A stretch of DNA of 64,000 nucleotides from Nereocystis luetkeana (GCA_031213475.1 JARUPZ010000018.1:1922001-1986000); one strand, 5' to 3'; shown: positions 10,681 through 22,959, counted from the first letter of the stretch. Numbers and translations are program-made. The notes: generated by a model from the letters alone, not told the origin.

Positions 10681-10925
10681 TACATACATACATACATACA
10701 TACATACCAGGTACATACATACATACATACATACATACATACATACATACATACATACATACATACATACATACATACATACATACATACATACATACAT
10801 ACATACATACATACATACATACATACATACATACATACATACATACATACATACATACATACATACATACATACATACATACATACATACATACATACAT
10901 ACATACATACATACGTACATACATA
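10681..10925 (+). repeat. (TACA)n microsatellite
   Basis: About 60 tetranucleotide units joining R copy 3 to R copy 4. It probably grew from the TACATACATA that ends every R copy. A single TACCAGGTA scar (10705-10713) interrupts it; removing CCAGGTA restores perfect register. Confidence 0.95.
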
Positions 10926-12140
10926 AACATTATTACGTTTATCCTTTTCCTAAAATTACTTGATTATAAGGACCTGCCTCACGCTCAGCGAGTCTCCCAC
11001 GATTTTTTGTCGTTTCTACGATATTTGCTTTCTTCGCGTTCTTTGCTTTCTTTGCGTGCTTGCTTCTGGTGCCACCCTTTTTTTCCCGGAACAATAGAAA
11101 AAAAAATCTCGGAAAAAGAAAAAGTCGATTTTGTTTTGTCAGCGGTTTAGGAGGCTCTCTTTCGCTTTACACCGGCTGGTTGAAATTTCTTTTGCACTTT
11201 CAGTTATTTTTTCCTTTTTTCTTCTTCCGTTTCGTGCGCGTGTGTGTAGTCGGAGCACGGTGACGCGGGCGAGCCCGTCGCGGGTGTCGGTGGATGCTGG
11301 CGGGTAGAGGGGGGGTTGCAAGGAGCGCGGTCGCGGTTTTTGTGGCTAGGCGTCGTGTGTGCCTCGAGACACAAGGGAAGCATGAATGGGCTCTGTTTTG
11401 CATCCATCTGAAAATTCAGACTGAGCATGTTCGAGTCCATAAGGGACGTTCGAGATTGCAAGCTAGCATTCAAGCGGTGCTTATTTTGGCGACCACTCTG
11501 AACTATACAAAGAGACGAACGCCCGTCTGACCATCGACATCGTTGGGCTGGCGAACGAGGGTCGCGGTGAGCACCGGGCTTCACGCGGGGCGGGCAACGG
11601 GGATAACTGTGACAGAGAGGGAGGAAAGCTTTACACGAACCGAATCGGTGGCGAGGTGGTCGAGAGAGGGGCGGGCGGCGTACGAGGCTGAGAGAGAAGC
11701 TCTGCTGTTCATTTATTTTATTTTATTTATTCTTTGACTAGTGCAAGCTGTTCCAGGGGCAGTCAATTATTACATGAGAGGGGACGGGGATTTTTTCCTC
11801 TTCCCGAATTTTTCGGTTTCGTTTTCATAGTTTCAGCAGTGCTGCTGTGCTGTGCCGCTGTGCCATGCTGTGCTTTCTCGTGCGTACATACCAGGTACAT
11901 ATCATACAGCATATCGAAAGAAGAAAGCCAGTGCCCTACGTGAGGTATGTGCGTACCAGTACGTACGGCATGTGACTCTTGGCATTATCAAGTCGCCAAT
12001 TTGCAACTATACAACAATCATAAAAATATATGTTCAATCATCGACGTTCTGTCCGCTTCGCGTAATTCGACATGTACTTTTTTTTCCAGAGCGAGCGTAG
12101 CGGACGGCGTAGGCCGCCCGCGGAGCGAAGCGCCTTGTAC
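10926..12140 (+). repeat. Repeat family R, copy 4
   Basis: Same subfamily as copy 1, with a different 5' part from copies 2, 3, 5 and 6. It shows R sequence uninterrupted at the point where copy 1 holds the SINE, so it serves as the empty site. A TACCAGGTA scar is at 11889-11897. Confidence 0.85.
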
Positions 12141-12278
12141 ATACATACAGACATACCCCAAACAAAAACAACCGACTCTTTGTGGGGATGAAAAATTGTA
12201 AGCTAACTCCGACACGCAAAACAAATCACACGAGGCACCTGCCACTCTTGTCTCGAAATACAGGTACCATTTCTATTT

Positions 12279-12383
12279 TTACGGGGGACCATAGTTAATG
12301 GGACCTATGGTATTAATAAAAACCTATATATTTATCCATGTTTACTAACAATAGTTGGTCCTATTAACTATTGTCCCCCGTAA
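12279..12383 (+). mobile_element. MITE family A, copy 4
   Basis: Terminal repeats as in the other copies and the same interior, about 105 bp. Confidence 0.85.
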
Positions 12384-13288
12384 TATATAGTTTTTTCAAC
12401 CGAAAATGTCGGACAAAGGGGTAGTACATAAAAGGTACCGTGAAAAAAGCGTTGAGTGCGCTCGCAAACAGATGGGGGTGCGATCGTTAAGCAGCGCTCG
12501 TTTTTTCTCTCACACAACGGTAAAAAAAAGGATGTTGCCTGACTGAAGCCGAACATTATATACCAGGTATATATATTATGGAGAAAAGGGCTCTCTCGAT
12601 ATGATATCTCCGACATTTCCTGAAAAAAAACACACACACACGTTGATGTTTGTTCGGTGTTGGTAACCTTTCCCGTTCTGGCGAACAAAAAAAAAACAGG
12701 AACGCTCTTTTTTTGCGGTAGGTACCTTAACGGATACGATATTATGGCGGGGCGGGGGGGGGGGGGGGGGACCTAAAAATTCGCATGTCCGTTCAAAACA
12801 AATCGGGTATATATCGAGGTTCTCGGATTGCTATGGTTGAGGGGGGCGCCCTCAGTTAGAGACCCTTGCGCTCCAAAGTGTACTGATCCGCTGGGCGGAA
12901 ATGTAGAGGACCGCAAAGACGTCAGCATGGAGACCGATCAGCCACTATGTTTAGCGCCCAGAACCCCTACCTGTACCACTTCGTAGATGTAACGACGGGT
13001 GGAGATGTAAATACGGAGACAAAATGGTCCACATACCATTCCGTCCAGCTTGGTACTGTGAAGACTCTGGACGGAAATGTAAGAACCGCTTCGTCTTCAT
13101 ATTAATGTATCAATGCTTCTTATATATACTCCGAAGTGTGTATATATCGATATCGCGGCCGCCCAACTGTACGAGCACGACATTTCCATGAGGAACTTCT
13201 GCCTTTCCCCCCCCGTACCGAACCCTCCTCTAATCAGCAAAAATCCCCATGCCACTATTGAATACTCAACCCTTGCCCCGCTCTAAAA
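12384..13288. other. No gene seen; minor repeats
   Basis: Holds a TACCAGGTA scar (12561-12569), a G run of ~16 near 12753-12770, and two copies of a 'GGACGGAAATGTAAGAACCG'-like segment (near 12895 and 13070) that recurs near 24357 and 25312. No open frame with coding character. Confidence 0.4.
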
Positions 13289-13297
13289 TACCTGGTA

Positions 13298-13402
13298 TTA
13301 CGGGGGACCATAGTTAATAGGACCAAATATTGTTACTAAAAATGGTTAAATATATAGGTTTTTATGTACACCATAGGTCCTGTTAACTATGGTCCCCCGT
13401 AA
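13298..13402 (-). mobile_element. MITE family A, copy 5
   Basis: Full-length, inverted relative to copy 1. Its left flanking TA is also the last TA of a TACCTGGTA scar at 13289-13297. This copy serves as the unoccupied reference for the scar inside copy 6. Confidence 0.88.
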
Positions 13403-13488
13403 TAGTGCCCTGTTTTTTTGTTCGCCGCGTTGAAACGTTACTCTTACGTTGTCCGCTCATCGGTCACATTGTTGGAGCTGCCAAGATA

Positions 13489-13600
13489 TTACGGGGGACC
13501 ATATTTAACAGGACCAAATATTGTTAGTAAAAATGGTTAAGTATATACCTGGTAGGTTTTTATGTATACCGTAGGTCCTATGAACTCTGGTCCCCCGTAA
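13489..13600 (-). mobile_element. MITE family A, copy 6, with an internal TACCTGGTA scar
   Basis: Near-identical to copy 5 but 7 bases longer. Copy 5 reads TATATA-GGTTTTT; copy 6 reads TATATA-CCTGGTA-GGTTTTT (13546-13554). Confidence 0.9.
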
Positions 13601-13604
13601 TAGT

Positions 13605-15240
13605 ATTTCCGTTTCTTCCACAAATTCAGCTTCGTTTGGTTGGCTTTCTAGAGCCCCCGATTGCGGCATGTAACTGCAACAGTTGGCGGATTGCTAGCCC
13701 GTAGCCAACCGAACGAAGTCGTACCGAAGTATTGGTACAATAAACGGCTCCATCTTACTGCCACTCTGGAGGGAAAGCCTTGCATAAAATCATTGATACT
13801 GGTGGCACGGCTCGTCAGAAGGGCCATAAAAGAGAGACTCTTGACGCGCTCCAAAAAGACCGGTAAAAAAAAAACAAACATCGGTCCCGTTTCATGTTTG
13901 CCCCCCTTGTACACCCGTTTTGCCTCTGCCCCGACGCTCACCGTGCCCGCCCCCCCCCCCCCCCCCCCCCGCCGCCCCCGCCCCCCGCCGCCCACCTCCC
14001 GCGTTCCTGAACGAATGCGCGTGCGGTATACACCAGGGACGGCTATTCTTGACGTGCTGATCCCCCCGTACGACGAGAGCTCCGGCCGCGACTGCACCTA
14101 CTACAGCTCCGGGGAACGGGCGGGGGCGGGAGTAAACCTGGTACCGTTCTCTCCCGGAGGCAACTTCAGGGTCGTGAGGGGATACTTTGTCCCGCCTTTT
14201 CTGGCCTGAGAGAGAAAGAGAGAGAGAGCTATCGACGGAGGGGAGAGGTGCGATCGGTGGTGGCGGGTGGCGGCGGCGGAGGCGGCGGTGGTGGTGGTGG
14301 TGGTGGTGGTGGTGGTAGTGGTGGTGGTGGTGGTGGTGGTGGTGGTGGTGGTGGTGGTGGTGGTGATGGTGGTGGTGGTGGGAGCGCCGGACGTTAAAAA
14401 TAAGGGCAGAGGCGGTGATGCATGCGTGCCCTTCGGGATGGCGTTGGGGAGTAACGTTGCCTGAGGGCTGCCTCACACGAAGCATGCAGGGGAAAACGTT
14501 TTTTTTTTTTTTTCGTTTTGTATTGAGCGTTTTTTGTTGCCCTTTTTTGTTGCCCCCTTTCGTGGCGGCGGCCAGCGAGCACGTGATTCACGAGCCGAGC
14601 TGGGGCCCGGGGTGGAGACCCACAGCCAATATTTCGAGAGCACGCTTAACCGTCTTCGGCTTGCTGTCTGTCGCTCGTATGCCTCCACAGGAAGCGCACA
14701 GTAGCCGGGCAGAGTCTCGGGGGGTGGGAAGGAGGGTTGGCGGTGGGGCAGAGTGGGAGGGGGGGGGGGGTGGGGGGGGGAGAAGGAGAGGGGGGGGGGG
14801 GGGGGTCGTCTGTCGAGTATGTGTGGGAAATATGAAACGATGGCGGAATCCTGTGCCTCGCGCGCCCTTACAATTTTTTCCTCGCGTATTTAACCGTCAA
14901 GGCTGCGAACGATGTTTCGATGACAGGGTGTCCGTGGATTTTATTTAATATACAAACGATGAAACACTGAAGCAAGTAAAACATTGAAGCAAGTGAAACT
15001 TTGCGGCTTCGTGCTTTGAGGCGCGGCGTCTGCCCTTGCTGTTCCTGGCGGCGAGGATGGGAGTTTAGCCTGCCTTGGGCTACCCCGTTGAAGCTTGGTT
15101 GGAGGTACCGGATGCGCTGCGGCGCTTTTGCGATTGGTACGTGGTGCGTTGTCCGACCACTTTCTTTTTTTTTCTGCAGGGACGCTGGGGCTTCTCTTAG
15201 GCTGTGAGGGGCCCCGTCTTCCGTGACGAGGGTGCTTTTT
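13605..15240. other. Simple-repeat-rich stretch, no supported gene
   Basis: Contains C runs near 13950, a (GGT)n tract at 14285-14385 and several G runs at 14759-14805. The plus frame 13661-14209 (182 codons) looks partly protein-like after the C run, but it has no recognisable domain and I leave it uncalled. No dispersed-family copies were recognised. Confidence 0.4.
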
Positions 15241-15249
15241 TGCGCGCAG

Positions 15250-15489
15250 GTTGGGCATCCATGGCCGACTTGCTCGCTGTATACAAATGGGGCGTGGAGG
15301 CGCAGGGAGATTATTCGAGAGCAGAAAATGAGACGGCACTTAGAAGGGTCTACGAGTCTCTGGTAGGTATTATCTTTTCCTCGATAACGGCGGGGCTGTG
15401 CTCTTGATGTAGTCGACACATCTGGTCACCAAAGTCTATGGATGGATGGATGGATGGATGGATGGATGGATGGATGGATGGATGGATGG

Positions 15490-15524
<35 letters not shown>

Positions 15525-15725
15525 AATGGGTTTTAAGATTGTCGGCGGTAAACTGCGTACTTGCAGAACGTAAGAAGTGAAGACGAAGCAAGACAAAGAA
15601 CGAAAACCAAAACACGTTTCGTCACGTGGATAGATTGTTCTTGCGCTCGACGCAGGAGGTACTGCTGCTTGCTGCTGTTCTACGAACGGTGGGCCATGTT
15701 TGATTGGCCTATCTGTGTACGAACG
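15250..15725 (+). CDS. Candidate two-exon start of an unknown gene
   Basis: The first exon follows a pyrimidine-rich acceptor ending GCGCGCAG at 15249 and opens with an ATG at 15261 in good context (ATCCATGG). It encodes 34 residues ([20 protein letters not shown] at its start) and stops at a GTAGGT donor after 15362. A second segment, 15567-15725, follows an acceptor TACTTGCAG. It keeps the same phase (0) and ends at a GTGAGC donor, adding 53 Arg/Lys-rich residues. The ~200-bp gap between them is a (GGAT)n tract. I recognise no family and found no further exons. The second segment is partly a local duplication (15725-15900), which weakens it. Confidence 0.3.
15435..15530 (+). repeat. (GGAT)n microsatellite
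   Basis: About 23 GGAT units, nearly perfect, lying in the possible intron between the two candidate exons. Confidence 0.9.
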
Positions 15726-16745
15726 GTGAGCGTTGTGATTGGGCAGCGTTTCAGCAGCGGCTCTTTCAGTTTCGGTTCCCTCGGCGGTCGGTGGTGGGCA
15801 TTTCTGATTGGGCGGTGTACGAACGGTGTGATCGTTTTGATCGGCCGGTGTTTTTGTAGCGGTACTTTCCGTTTCATTTTCCTCAGCGTGTCGTCCGGTT
15901 TTTTGTGCACAACTCGGGGATAAGCCCGACCGGCGAGGGACGGCGGGCGTTGGTAGCTAGTCGTGTGGGCTTCAGAGCACGCGCGCTCGCGGACGTACGG
16001 CCGGGCCCCACTTGATGCTCCATGTTTTGGAGGTACACACCGTAGCCGCCGGCGGAGTCGTTCCGTAAGATTCACTGACCGGATGCCTGCGCGATTTGAG
16101 AGAAAGCTGTGAATGGAGGCAGGTGTGTCACCCATGATCCATTTGTCGGCGAAATATGCGTTTTTTTTGTTGGATTGATGGGCGGGAAGAGGAAGCTTAT
16201 GGGGGGGGTGGGGGGGTGGGTACTCATGCCATGCATGGCGGTAGTCGCATGGCTTGGGGGGGGTAAGGGCAGGAAGGATAGAAGGTAGACTGTGGAGGAT
16301 GTTGGTGATGACGGAGTGGTTGGTGGGATGGTTGATGGAGTGGCTTGTGAAGAAAAACATTTTTAACCACGGGAGACAAACTGAGTTGTCGAATGAGTAG
16401 GAAAAGCTGCCACTCTGGATGGTAATTGTAGTCCCCGTTGTGTGGTGTCAGGTTTTTTGGAGTCCAAGCGGGTACTATAACTTACGACCAGGTTGATAAG
16501 AGGCCTTGGTGCGATCCCGCTCGACTGGTTGACGCAGTCTTTTGCCGAGATACTTACTAGGTATATGATAGCAGTTTTAGAGGAAACATCCTTCAAGCCC
16601 CCGGAGGGAGCAAGCGCGGGTGGAGGTTGCTGTAAACCACACAACAGCGACGAGCCACGGTAACAACAATGCGTAACCGAGTTTTGGTGCGGACGCAGAA
16701 CACGTGTCACGCTTGGACGCCCACCCCCACCCTCCCCCCCCCCCC

Positions 16746-16788
<43 letters not shown>

Positions 16789-17249
16789 CGTTTTTTACGT
16801 TTTTTACGTTTTTACATTTATTTTTTTCTGTACATGTTTTCATACGTTTTGTTTTTGTGGTAGGACGCATCACGTTTATTTTCGGCCCGAGGAGGGTGAC
16901 GGACGGCAGCGCCATCTTCTTCCTTGCGTAGAACGAGAGATATTTTGGCGCGTGATACGTGTGCCAGGGTACGCGCGGTAATGATAATATTGGAGTTCGG
17001 CGGGCAGTCTGCAAAGGGAAGAAGCCCTCGGGGGTTGGGGGGCGATGCGGCAGGATCAGGGAAGGCCCAGCGCAGTGGTGGCTGGGTTCTCGCCTCGCTT
17101 CTCTCGGGCAGCGGTATATAGCTCGTTGTTGTTGTGTTTGTTGTGTTTGTTGTGGTTGTTGTCAACGTCGTTGTTGTAGAAGTATGGGAAGGCGCGCTAT
17201 ATACCGAGGTGCCGCGGAGCAACGGACGCCACGAGGTCACGTTTTTTTT
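15726..17249. other. No gene seen; local duplications and a (CCG)n tract
   Basis: A ~90-bp segment containing 'GTGTACGAACGGTG' is repeated in tandem between 15710 and 15900. A fragment of family F ('ATGCATGGCGGTAGTCG') lies near 16230 beside G runs. A C run and (CCG)~16 occur at 16733-16790. Arg- or Ala-rich open frames here are artefacts of that tract. Confidence 0.45.
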
Positions 17250-17453
17250 CAGGGTCCTTCACGGATCACGACCCGGCCCGCGGGTCGGGTTCAGGAGGTC
17301 TTAGAAATCTCACGGATCTGGTTGGGTCGGGTCGGGTCGGGTCGGGTCGGGTCGGACCAGGAGATTTTAAAAACGGATTTGACCAGGCCACCCTAACCTG
17401 ACCCGACCCCCGACCCGATGCACGAGGTTCGACCCGACCCGTGAGCAGCCCTG
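17250..17453 (+). mobile_element. hAT-like MITE, ~204 bp
   Basis: Begins CAGGGTCCTTCACGG and ends in CCGTGAGCAGCCCTG, an inverted match of the CAGGG type typical of hAT elements. The interior is a (GGGTC)6 run and its inverse. T-rich sequence flanks both ends, so the 8-bp duplication expected of hAT cannot be read unambiguously. No transposase. Confidence 0.6.
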
Positions 17454-18837
17454 TTTTCGTTTTTGTTTCAAGTAACTGTATTCTGTATATTTTCCGTGTT
17501 GTGAATGCACGACGTCACGCCAGCTGTTGTTCACAAGGATTTTGGAGGGCACCCGTTGAAATGCTGTGCTTTTGGGTTTGTGTCGACTCGGGTGCTCTCA
17601 AGAGCTTCAGGGACTTCTGGAGAGCCGGAGGGATCGTGAGTCCCACCCCTCACCTCCCGAGTCCGAAGCGTATGTCTCAGCTATGCCTAGTGTGTTTGAT
17701 TTAGTCTTGAAGGTCGACGCCTACAGTAGTCGGATGATGTGACAGGTGCAACGTTGCCAACGTGTTGCGCATTGTGATCGCTGTAATTTCTGGTTCGGGC
17801 GTGTACTCGGCTTGATTAAACGTTGTCCTTGTGCGGTGTTGTTTTGCGACTCATTTTTTTGTATTCAATTTTCCAAACGCGTTCATGTGTGTAGTAAACG
17901 TGGGGGGCCTTCCCCCGTCCATACCAAGTATATGATATATGCGACCGTTTTGTTGTTTCGGCCATTATATTCAGCACTTTTTTCCCCAACGATTTTTTTA
18001 AAAATTAATTTTGTATTTTGTATTTTTTGCATGTTTCTGCTTTGTTCCGCCCCTCTTTCGCTTGGTCATTTATACCTACTGTATTGTCGGGGTTTTTTTA
18101 CAAATTCGGCGTCGCCTGGACAGAGGTTAACCACGATTAATCTCGACGGTATCCTCTGCCCTCTTTAGTTGGTGAAATTTGAAGCCTCCGCTGTCCAACG
18201 GGCTGACTTGAAACCCCCCCGGCATAGATGTGTGCATGACGCCGTAGGACAGACAGGTTCTTCTTCTGGCGTGGCGCGTACTTGAGGTGTGGCCCACCAA
18301 CTATTAATAGTACTAACTTGTCGATGTCAATGCATGGGTGAGGTTCTGCTCTTCACGATTCGCGCTCTTCAATAGCAAATACTACCTATAGCGTACGGCC
18401 CTCTGTGAAAGCTAACCCAGGTGCACGAAGTATTTATTTGTACCTGGTATACGGGTACCTTTCTTCTCTTGCTCTCCATTTACCCTCACAACATACTCTA
18501 CTTGTTGCGTGATAAAAAGGAAGGCACGCACAAAACGTCGGGACGGGAAAGTGTGGCCGAAACGGGAACGGGACAGGGACGGGGACGGGGGGAACCGTGT
18601 GTGATATTTCGTTCCCGACCGTGATTTCCCGACCCGTACGAATACCGTCGTCAGTGTCTATTCCCGACCTCTACCATCCCACTGCATGGTGTCCGTCTTT
18701 CCCATTCCCGACTACCATTCCCGTTGGAACCGGAAGGGGAGAGAGGCGAAGGCACCTGTGTGGCCGCACAGCTTGTTGTCCGGAAGGCGGTTGAGGGTAG
18801 AACGTTAAGATCAAGGTCGGGACACTTTGTGTCGCTG
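17454..18837. other. No supported gene
   Basis: One possible exon (about 17534-17636, followed by a GTGAGT donor) is discussed under rejected items. 17790-18110 is T-rich and gives spurious hydrophobic frames. 18538-18735 holds an imperfect inverted arrangement of 'CGGGAACGGGA' and 'TTCCCGACC' runs, perhaps a decayed MITE. A TACCTGGTA scar is at 18441-18449. Confidence 0.35.
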
Positions 18838-19200
18838 GACAGGTTTGCCTGTTCAGTCGGTACTCGTTGGTACTCACCTGCGTTGTTATTACGGGGGACC
18901 ATAGTTAATAGGACCTATGGTATACATAAAAACCTATATATTTACCCATTTTTACCAACAATATTTGGTCCTATTAACTATGGACCCCCGTAATAGCTTA
19001 GATGTAGAAGAAGAGCAGCTTTACTTCTTTCGTGCACGCGGAGACTGAGAGCCAAGCTCGTGCCTCGCTGGGAACCCCCCCATGGGTTTCCACCTAAGAC
19101 ACGTCTCCCAAATACTACAAATATGATCCCAATACCTGACCCCAGGTAATTACCGGGCTTTCAGACTCATTCAAAAAGCAGTACCATACCGAAAACCTCA
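18838..19200 (+). repeat. Repeat family G, copy 1 (holds MITE A copy 7)
   Basis: Matches, in inverse, 22960-23280. Shared segments include 'GTACTCGTTGGTACTCAC', 'TTTCGTGCACG.GGAGACTGAG' and 'CCAGGTAATTACCGGG'. No frame is conserved. Confidence 0.6.
18889..18993 (+). mobile_element. MITE family A, copy 7, with readable empty site
   Basis: Inserted in repeat G. The unoccupied G copy near 23210 reads (inverted) GTTGTT-TGCTTAG where this one reads GTTGT-TA-MITE-TA-GCTTAG. This is direct support for a TA target duplication. Confidence 0.9.
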
Positions 19201-20658
19201 CACAAAACACGAGATTACTTCGTTGATTTGATCAAGAATTGAAAAGTACCAGGTAAAAGTCAGGTGGCTAAAACATCACTATTGCAAAAAAACAGCACGT
19301 GCGTACCAGGTTAGTGTCCCGCTCGCCATTCTGACGATGATGTGGAGCGCTTTTTCCAATCGTACCATTCACACGTAAAAGGGTAACTACAAAACAGTAG
19401 AATCCCATGACATTGAAACATGGATGGTGCCAGGTTCGTATTTTGTGTTCTCCCTCACTTTACTCCGTATAATACGATTCTGAGTACGTGCGTATACAGT
19501 AGTATTGGCCCGCCAATAAAAAAGTGCCCAACAAGAACATAATTGGTCACTCTCTTGTCCTACCTAAGAAAATTGGGTCAAGAAGAACGGCTAAGTGAAC
19601 TCTGCACTAAATCCTATGCTTCGAAGAATAACAGCCTATATGTTCAAGGTTGTTTGAAGATGCCGCCGCAGAAAGGATATCAGGCTTGCCCAGAAGACGA
19701 GGTGTTTCTTGTGGGCGGGCCCATGCTGCATGCAATCAGAAGTTGTAGACCACTCTAAAACCGACATACCCCGCAGCACGCTATGGTGTCACAATTAATA
19801 GTCGTATAGATCGCTGATTTCAATAGCGCCACACCAAGCTCGCGAAAATAAGTTCCGGGGAATAGTTTCGATCTCCTCTGCTTCGGTTAACTTTTAAATT
19901 AAAACTCAATTTTTCAAGTGTCAATATTGTGCGTGTGTGTATGCATAATACATACTATTATTATGTTTATTATGCTCGCCTTCCGACAATATAGCGTACA
20001 TGCCATTCCAATATAATCCGAATGTCCTTCCGTAAATCAGCATTGTTCCTCATACTACGCTTCTCTGCCAGAAGAGCCGTTTTCCTGTTTCCATTCCCCA
20101 CATTATTTCATCTTAGCTATATATATATATATATCCCTATTCCTCCATATTCATGTATCTATGTGTGCGTTTTTTGTTTCGTTTCCCGCCCCTTCTTTTC
20201 GATTCGAAAAGCTCCCTGTTCCGCCTCCCTAAGGTGTAATTTCCTCCCTAAGGGCGACGCAGTTTCACCTCCCCACCTTCCTCTCGCGCCTCATACCTGC
20301 TTGTGTTATACGTACTCATAAATACTTCGTATACACGAAGTACATACATACATACTCTGGCCAGAAATAAATAATCCCCGTTTGGTGCCCACATCAGGGT
20401 CGAAGCGGTGTTTTGTGTATTCCTGGTCGTTGCACATACCACGCGACGGCCCATGGTACCACGCGATGGCCCATGGGAAACTGCTCCCCGTGTAATACGC
20501 TAGCGATAACCCACCCCCTCGGGGGGCGATTTTCAAAGCTGGGTTTCTCAACAACGGAGAGGGCGTACTGAATACGCCCAGCGATGATGCGCCAACATGC
20601 AACCTTCTCGACGAAATATTTCCAAAGCCACCGTTTTCGTTTTGTGCGTGTCCCTCCC
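19201..20658. other. No gene seen
   Basis: Low-complexity AT-rich and pyrimidine-rich DNA with one TACCAGGTA scar (19247-19255) and a short TA run near 20119. Frame 19543-19758 (71 codons) has no recognised domain. 'ACGCGATGGCCCATGG' is duplicated near 20450 and 20463. Confidence 0.45.
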
Positions 20659-20755
20659 TTAACCCTTTTAGAACCGCAGTCCCGTTCTGGGGACAAACCG
20701 GTCAAATTTCAAGTAGTTCTGTCCCCAAACAGGACTGCGGTTCTAAAGGGGTTAA
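20659..20755 (+). mobile_element. MITE family C, full copy (piggyBac-like, TTAA target)
   Basis: A ~90-bp element with inverted termini CCCTTTTAGAACCGCAGTCC, flanked on both sides by TTAA. A TTAA target and CCC termini are the piggyBac signature. Diverged copies lie near 5024, 39310, 51825 and 61700. No coding capacity. Confidence 0.75.
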
Positions 20756-21039
20756 GGCATGTTTTGGAGGGAAACAGGGTTTTCCCAGTTCGAACGCTTC
20801 ATGTATCTGGTGTATGTCGGATCAACGCGTTTTTTTGTTTTTGTTTATTGTCCCCAGACGATTGCCGACGTAAGCACGTACTCGTACCTCGTGCTTTTGA
20901 GCTGTTCTTTGTTTTCTTCTTGCCTGATGTTTCTCCTGCTTTTTGGATAAAAAACATTTCTCCACTTTATTTCCCACGCGCCAGTGTTGTGATACCACCT
21001 TTGAATAAGGCTTCGAAAAACTGCCACCAGCTCCTGGCG

Positions 21040-22375
21040 CCCAAGCGGCAACGGTGGAGTGAAACGTGTAAACCACGCGATGGCCCAGATGCTAGCAATG
21101 GTCGTCAACGAGCTCCAAAACAACTGAAATGAACAGCTGCCTCACGTTGAATTTTGCGGTCAGTGCCGCCACGGGTCTGGCTCCCAACGAGGTCCTTATA
21201 GGTCGACTGCCACGCCTCCCTCTCACGATTTTCGAGCGTGCTGGAGTCGCCGGGCACCAGAGCTTGGCCCGCGACCACCTCGCCTACTGCGACTTGGCGA
21301 CGGACCGCCAGCAGCGCGCGTACGAAATCGTTCGCGAACACCACGCCCCCACTGTTGCTCGCGTGAACCGCCGCAACTTCGTCCTCGCCGACGCTCTGCG
21401 TCCAGTCCCCGAATTTGACGTTGGCAGCAGGGCGTGGGTTTACAATACGGCGGCCACCATTCGCCAGGGCGCGAAGCCCGACACGTCCGCCAAGGTCCTC
21501 TAGGCCAAGCTCCCCCTCAATTGGACGGGCCCCTACAAAGTGCTCGCAGTTGGCCCCTGCTCCTCAGCGGACACCCCGGACGGATCTCCTCTCGGAGCTA
21601 AGCTCCAGTATTTGGATCTTCCTTCCGATATGCCCGGCGCTGGTGCTCGCCGGCATATGCCGGTTCAACGCTGCAAGCCCCGTGCCAACCCCCACGACCG
21701 TGGCGACATGCCGAAGTATTTGCCGGCGGGGTTGACGCAATACGTGCGCAACAACTTCTCCGAGAAATCCCCCCCGTACAACGTCACCGAGGACGACGAT
21801 TCAACCCCTCTTCAACGACTCGAAGTGGAAAAGATTACCGGTCACCAATCGGTTAGAGGTCGAGGTGGCGTCATCGCGGTGACGTACGAGACGCACTGAG
21901 GACGTCCCTCCTGGGAACGAGAGATAGACCTTCAGCTTTCTCGCCACGCAATTCTGCGCTACTGGGCCGGCACCCTGAACCAGCACCGCCAAAACCAACG
22001 GCCTGTACCGCCGGACGAAAAATCGCCGCGGCACAACGGGAGCTTTCTCGGAGTAACGGCGAGCGGTTTCTGGCACCCGGCTATGGCTACGTCTCGCACG
22101 CCGACTGACTTCGCCGATACTGCGACCCCGTGGTTCCCAACGGGGCACATGTTCGGTACAAAGGCGACGACGGTCTGTGGTGGCTCGGGAAGATCAGCGC
22201 GACTACGCCAACGGATATCAGTATATTTGGTTCGAATTTTGGACTACCCGGGACCGATCAAGCTTCCTCTTTCTCCGGCGCGCTACACGACTTCAATGAG
22301 AGCTGTACGAGGTTCTTGGTGTCTGCAAATTCACTTGACCGGCGCGTTTTCACGGGGGGGTCCAGCGTGACGTAG
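21040..22375 (+). mobile_element. Ty3/Gypsy LTR retrotransposon fossil (3' part of pol)
   Basis: Translated pieces match the end of a Ty3/Gypsy integrase: the distal core (a 'TGLAPNEVLIG' segment is typical), the C-terminal region with an 'NWTGPYKVL' segment, and a chromodomain-like tail around 21800-21930. The copy is a fragment: gag, protease, reverse transcriptase and both LTRs are not seen. It is broken in several places and long inactive. Its GC-rich composition contrasts with the flanks. I judge it old but still readable. Confidence 0.7.
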
Positions 22376-22959
22376 AAGAATCTCGAGGCGCCGCCGTGGA
22401 TAGCTGACTTCTGCTTCTCGGCTGCACTCGATGTTTTGCTTCTCGACGTTTTTCCTTGACTTTGGGGGGTGGTTTTCCTACTACTTGACGTTTTCCGAGT
22501 TTTCGAGTCGGAGGAGGTTTCTGCTATTAATAGGTGTGTGTCTGGTTTGTTTGTTTTTTCTTGGGCATGATTGGGGATGGTTTTTGCGTATTTTGTCCTG
22601 CCTACCCTCCCCGCTCAGTGGCTGGTATGGGTAATCGGGCCACTCATTTGTGGCACAGGACGCATTTCCAGAGTTGTGGTCTGGGTTTAGGTTGTTTTTG
22701 ACGTCTTCCGTTATATGTTTCTTCTCGTTTTTGATATTCACTTTTCGCTTTTCCATGCATTTTCCTCGCTCCCCTCCCCCGTTGCGGGTGACATGGCGAT
22801 GGCTTTCGTTGACGATTTATTCCTGCGCCTTGAGGCCAGGTCTTCCTTTCATTTTTTTTAACGTACTTTGCCGGCTTCGTTGGCTTGCCGTTCAGAGGTG
22901 TGGGAGTGGGTTTTGAGGAGCCGCATCTTCGACAGATGTTCTAGTTCGTGGAATCGGGA
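22376..22959. other. T-rich stretch downstream of the Gypsy fossil
   Basis: No gene. It could include decayed terminal sequence of the retrotransposon, but no second copy exists in the window to define an LTR. Confidence 0.3.

Noticed and set aside
6618-10925. CRISPR-like or satellite array
   Set aside because: The regular units are tetranucleotide microsatellite without spacers, in eukaryotic DNA.
13892-14485. Minus-strand frame with a long poly-His stretch
   Set aside because: Product of the (GGT)n tract. The frame has no domain and no splice context.
17534-17636. Possible exon before a GTGAGT donor ('MLCFWVCVDSGALKSFRDFW'), faintly RGS-like
   Set aside because: One isolated segment with a weak acceptor, no neighbouring exons and only a loose resemblance.
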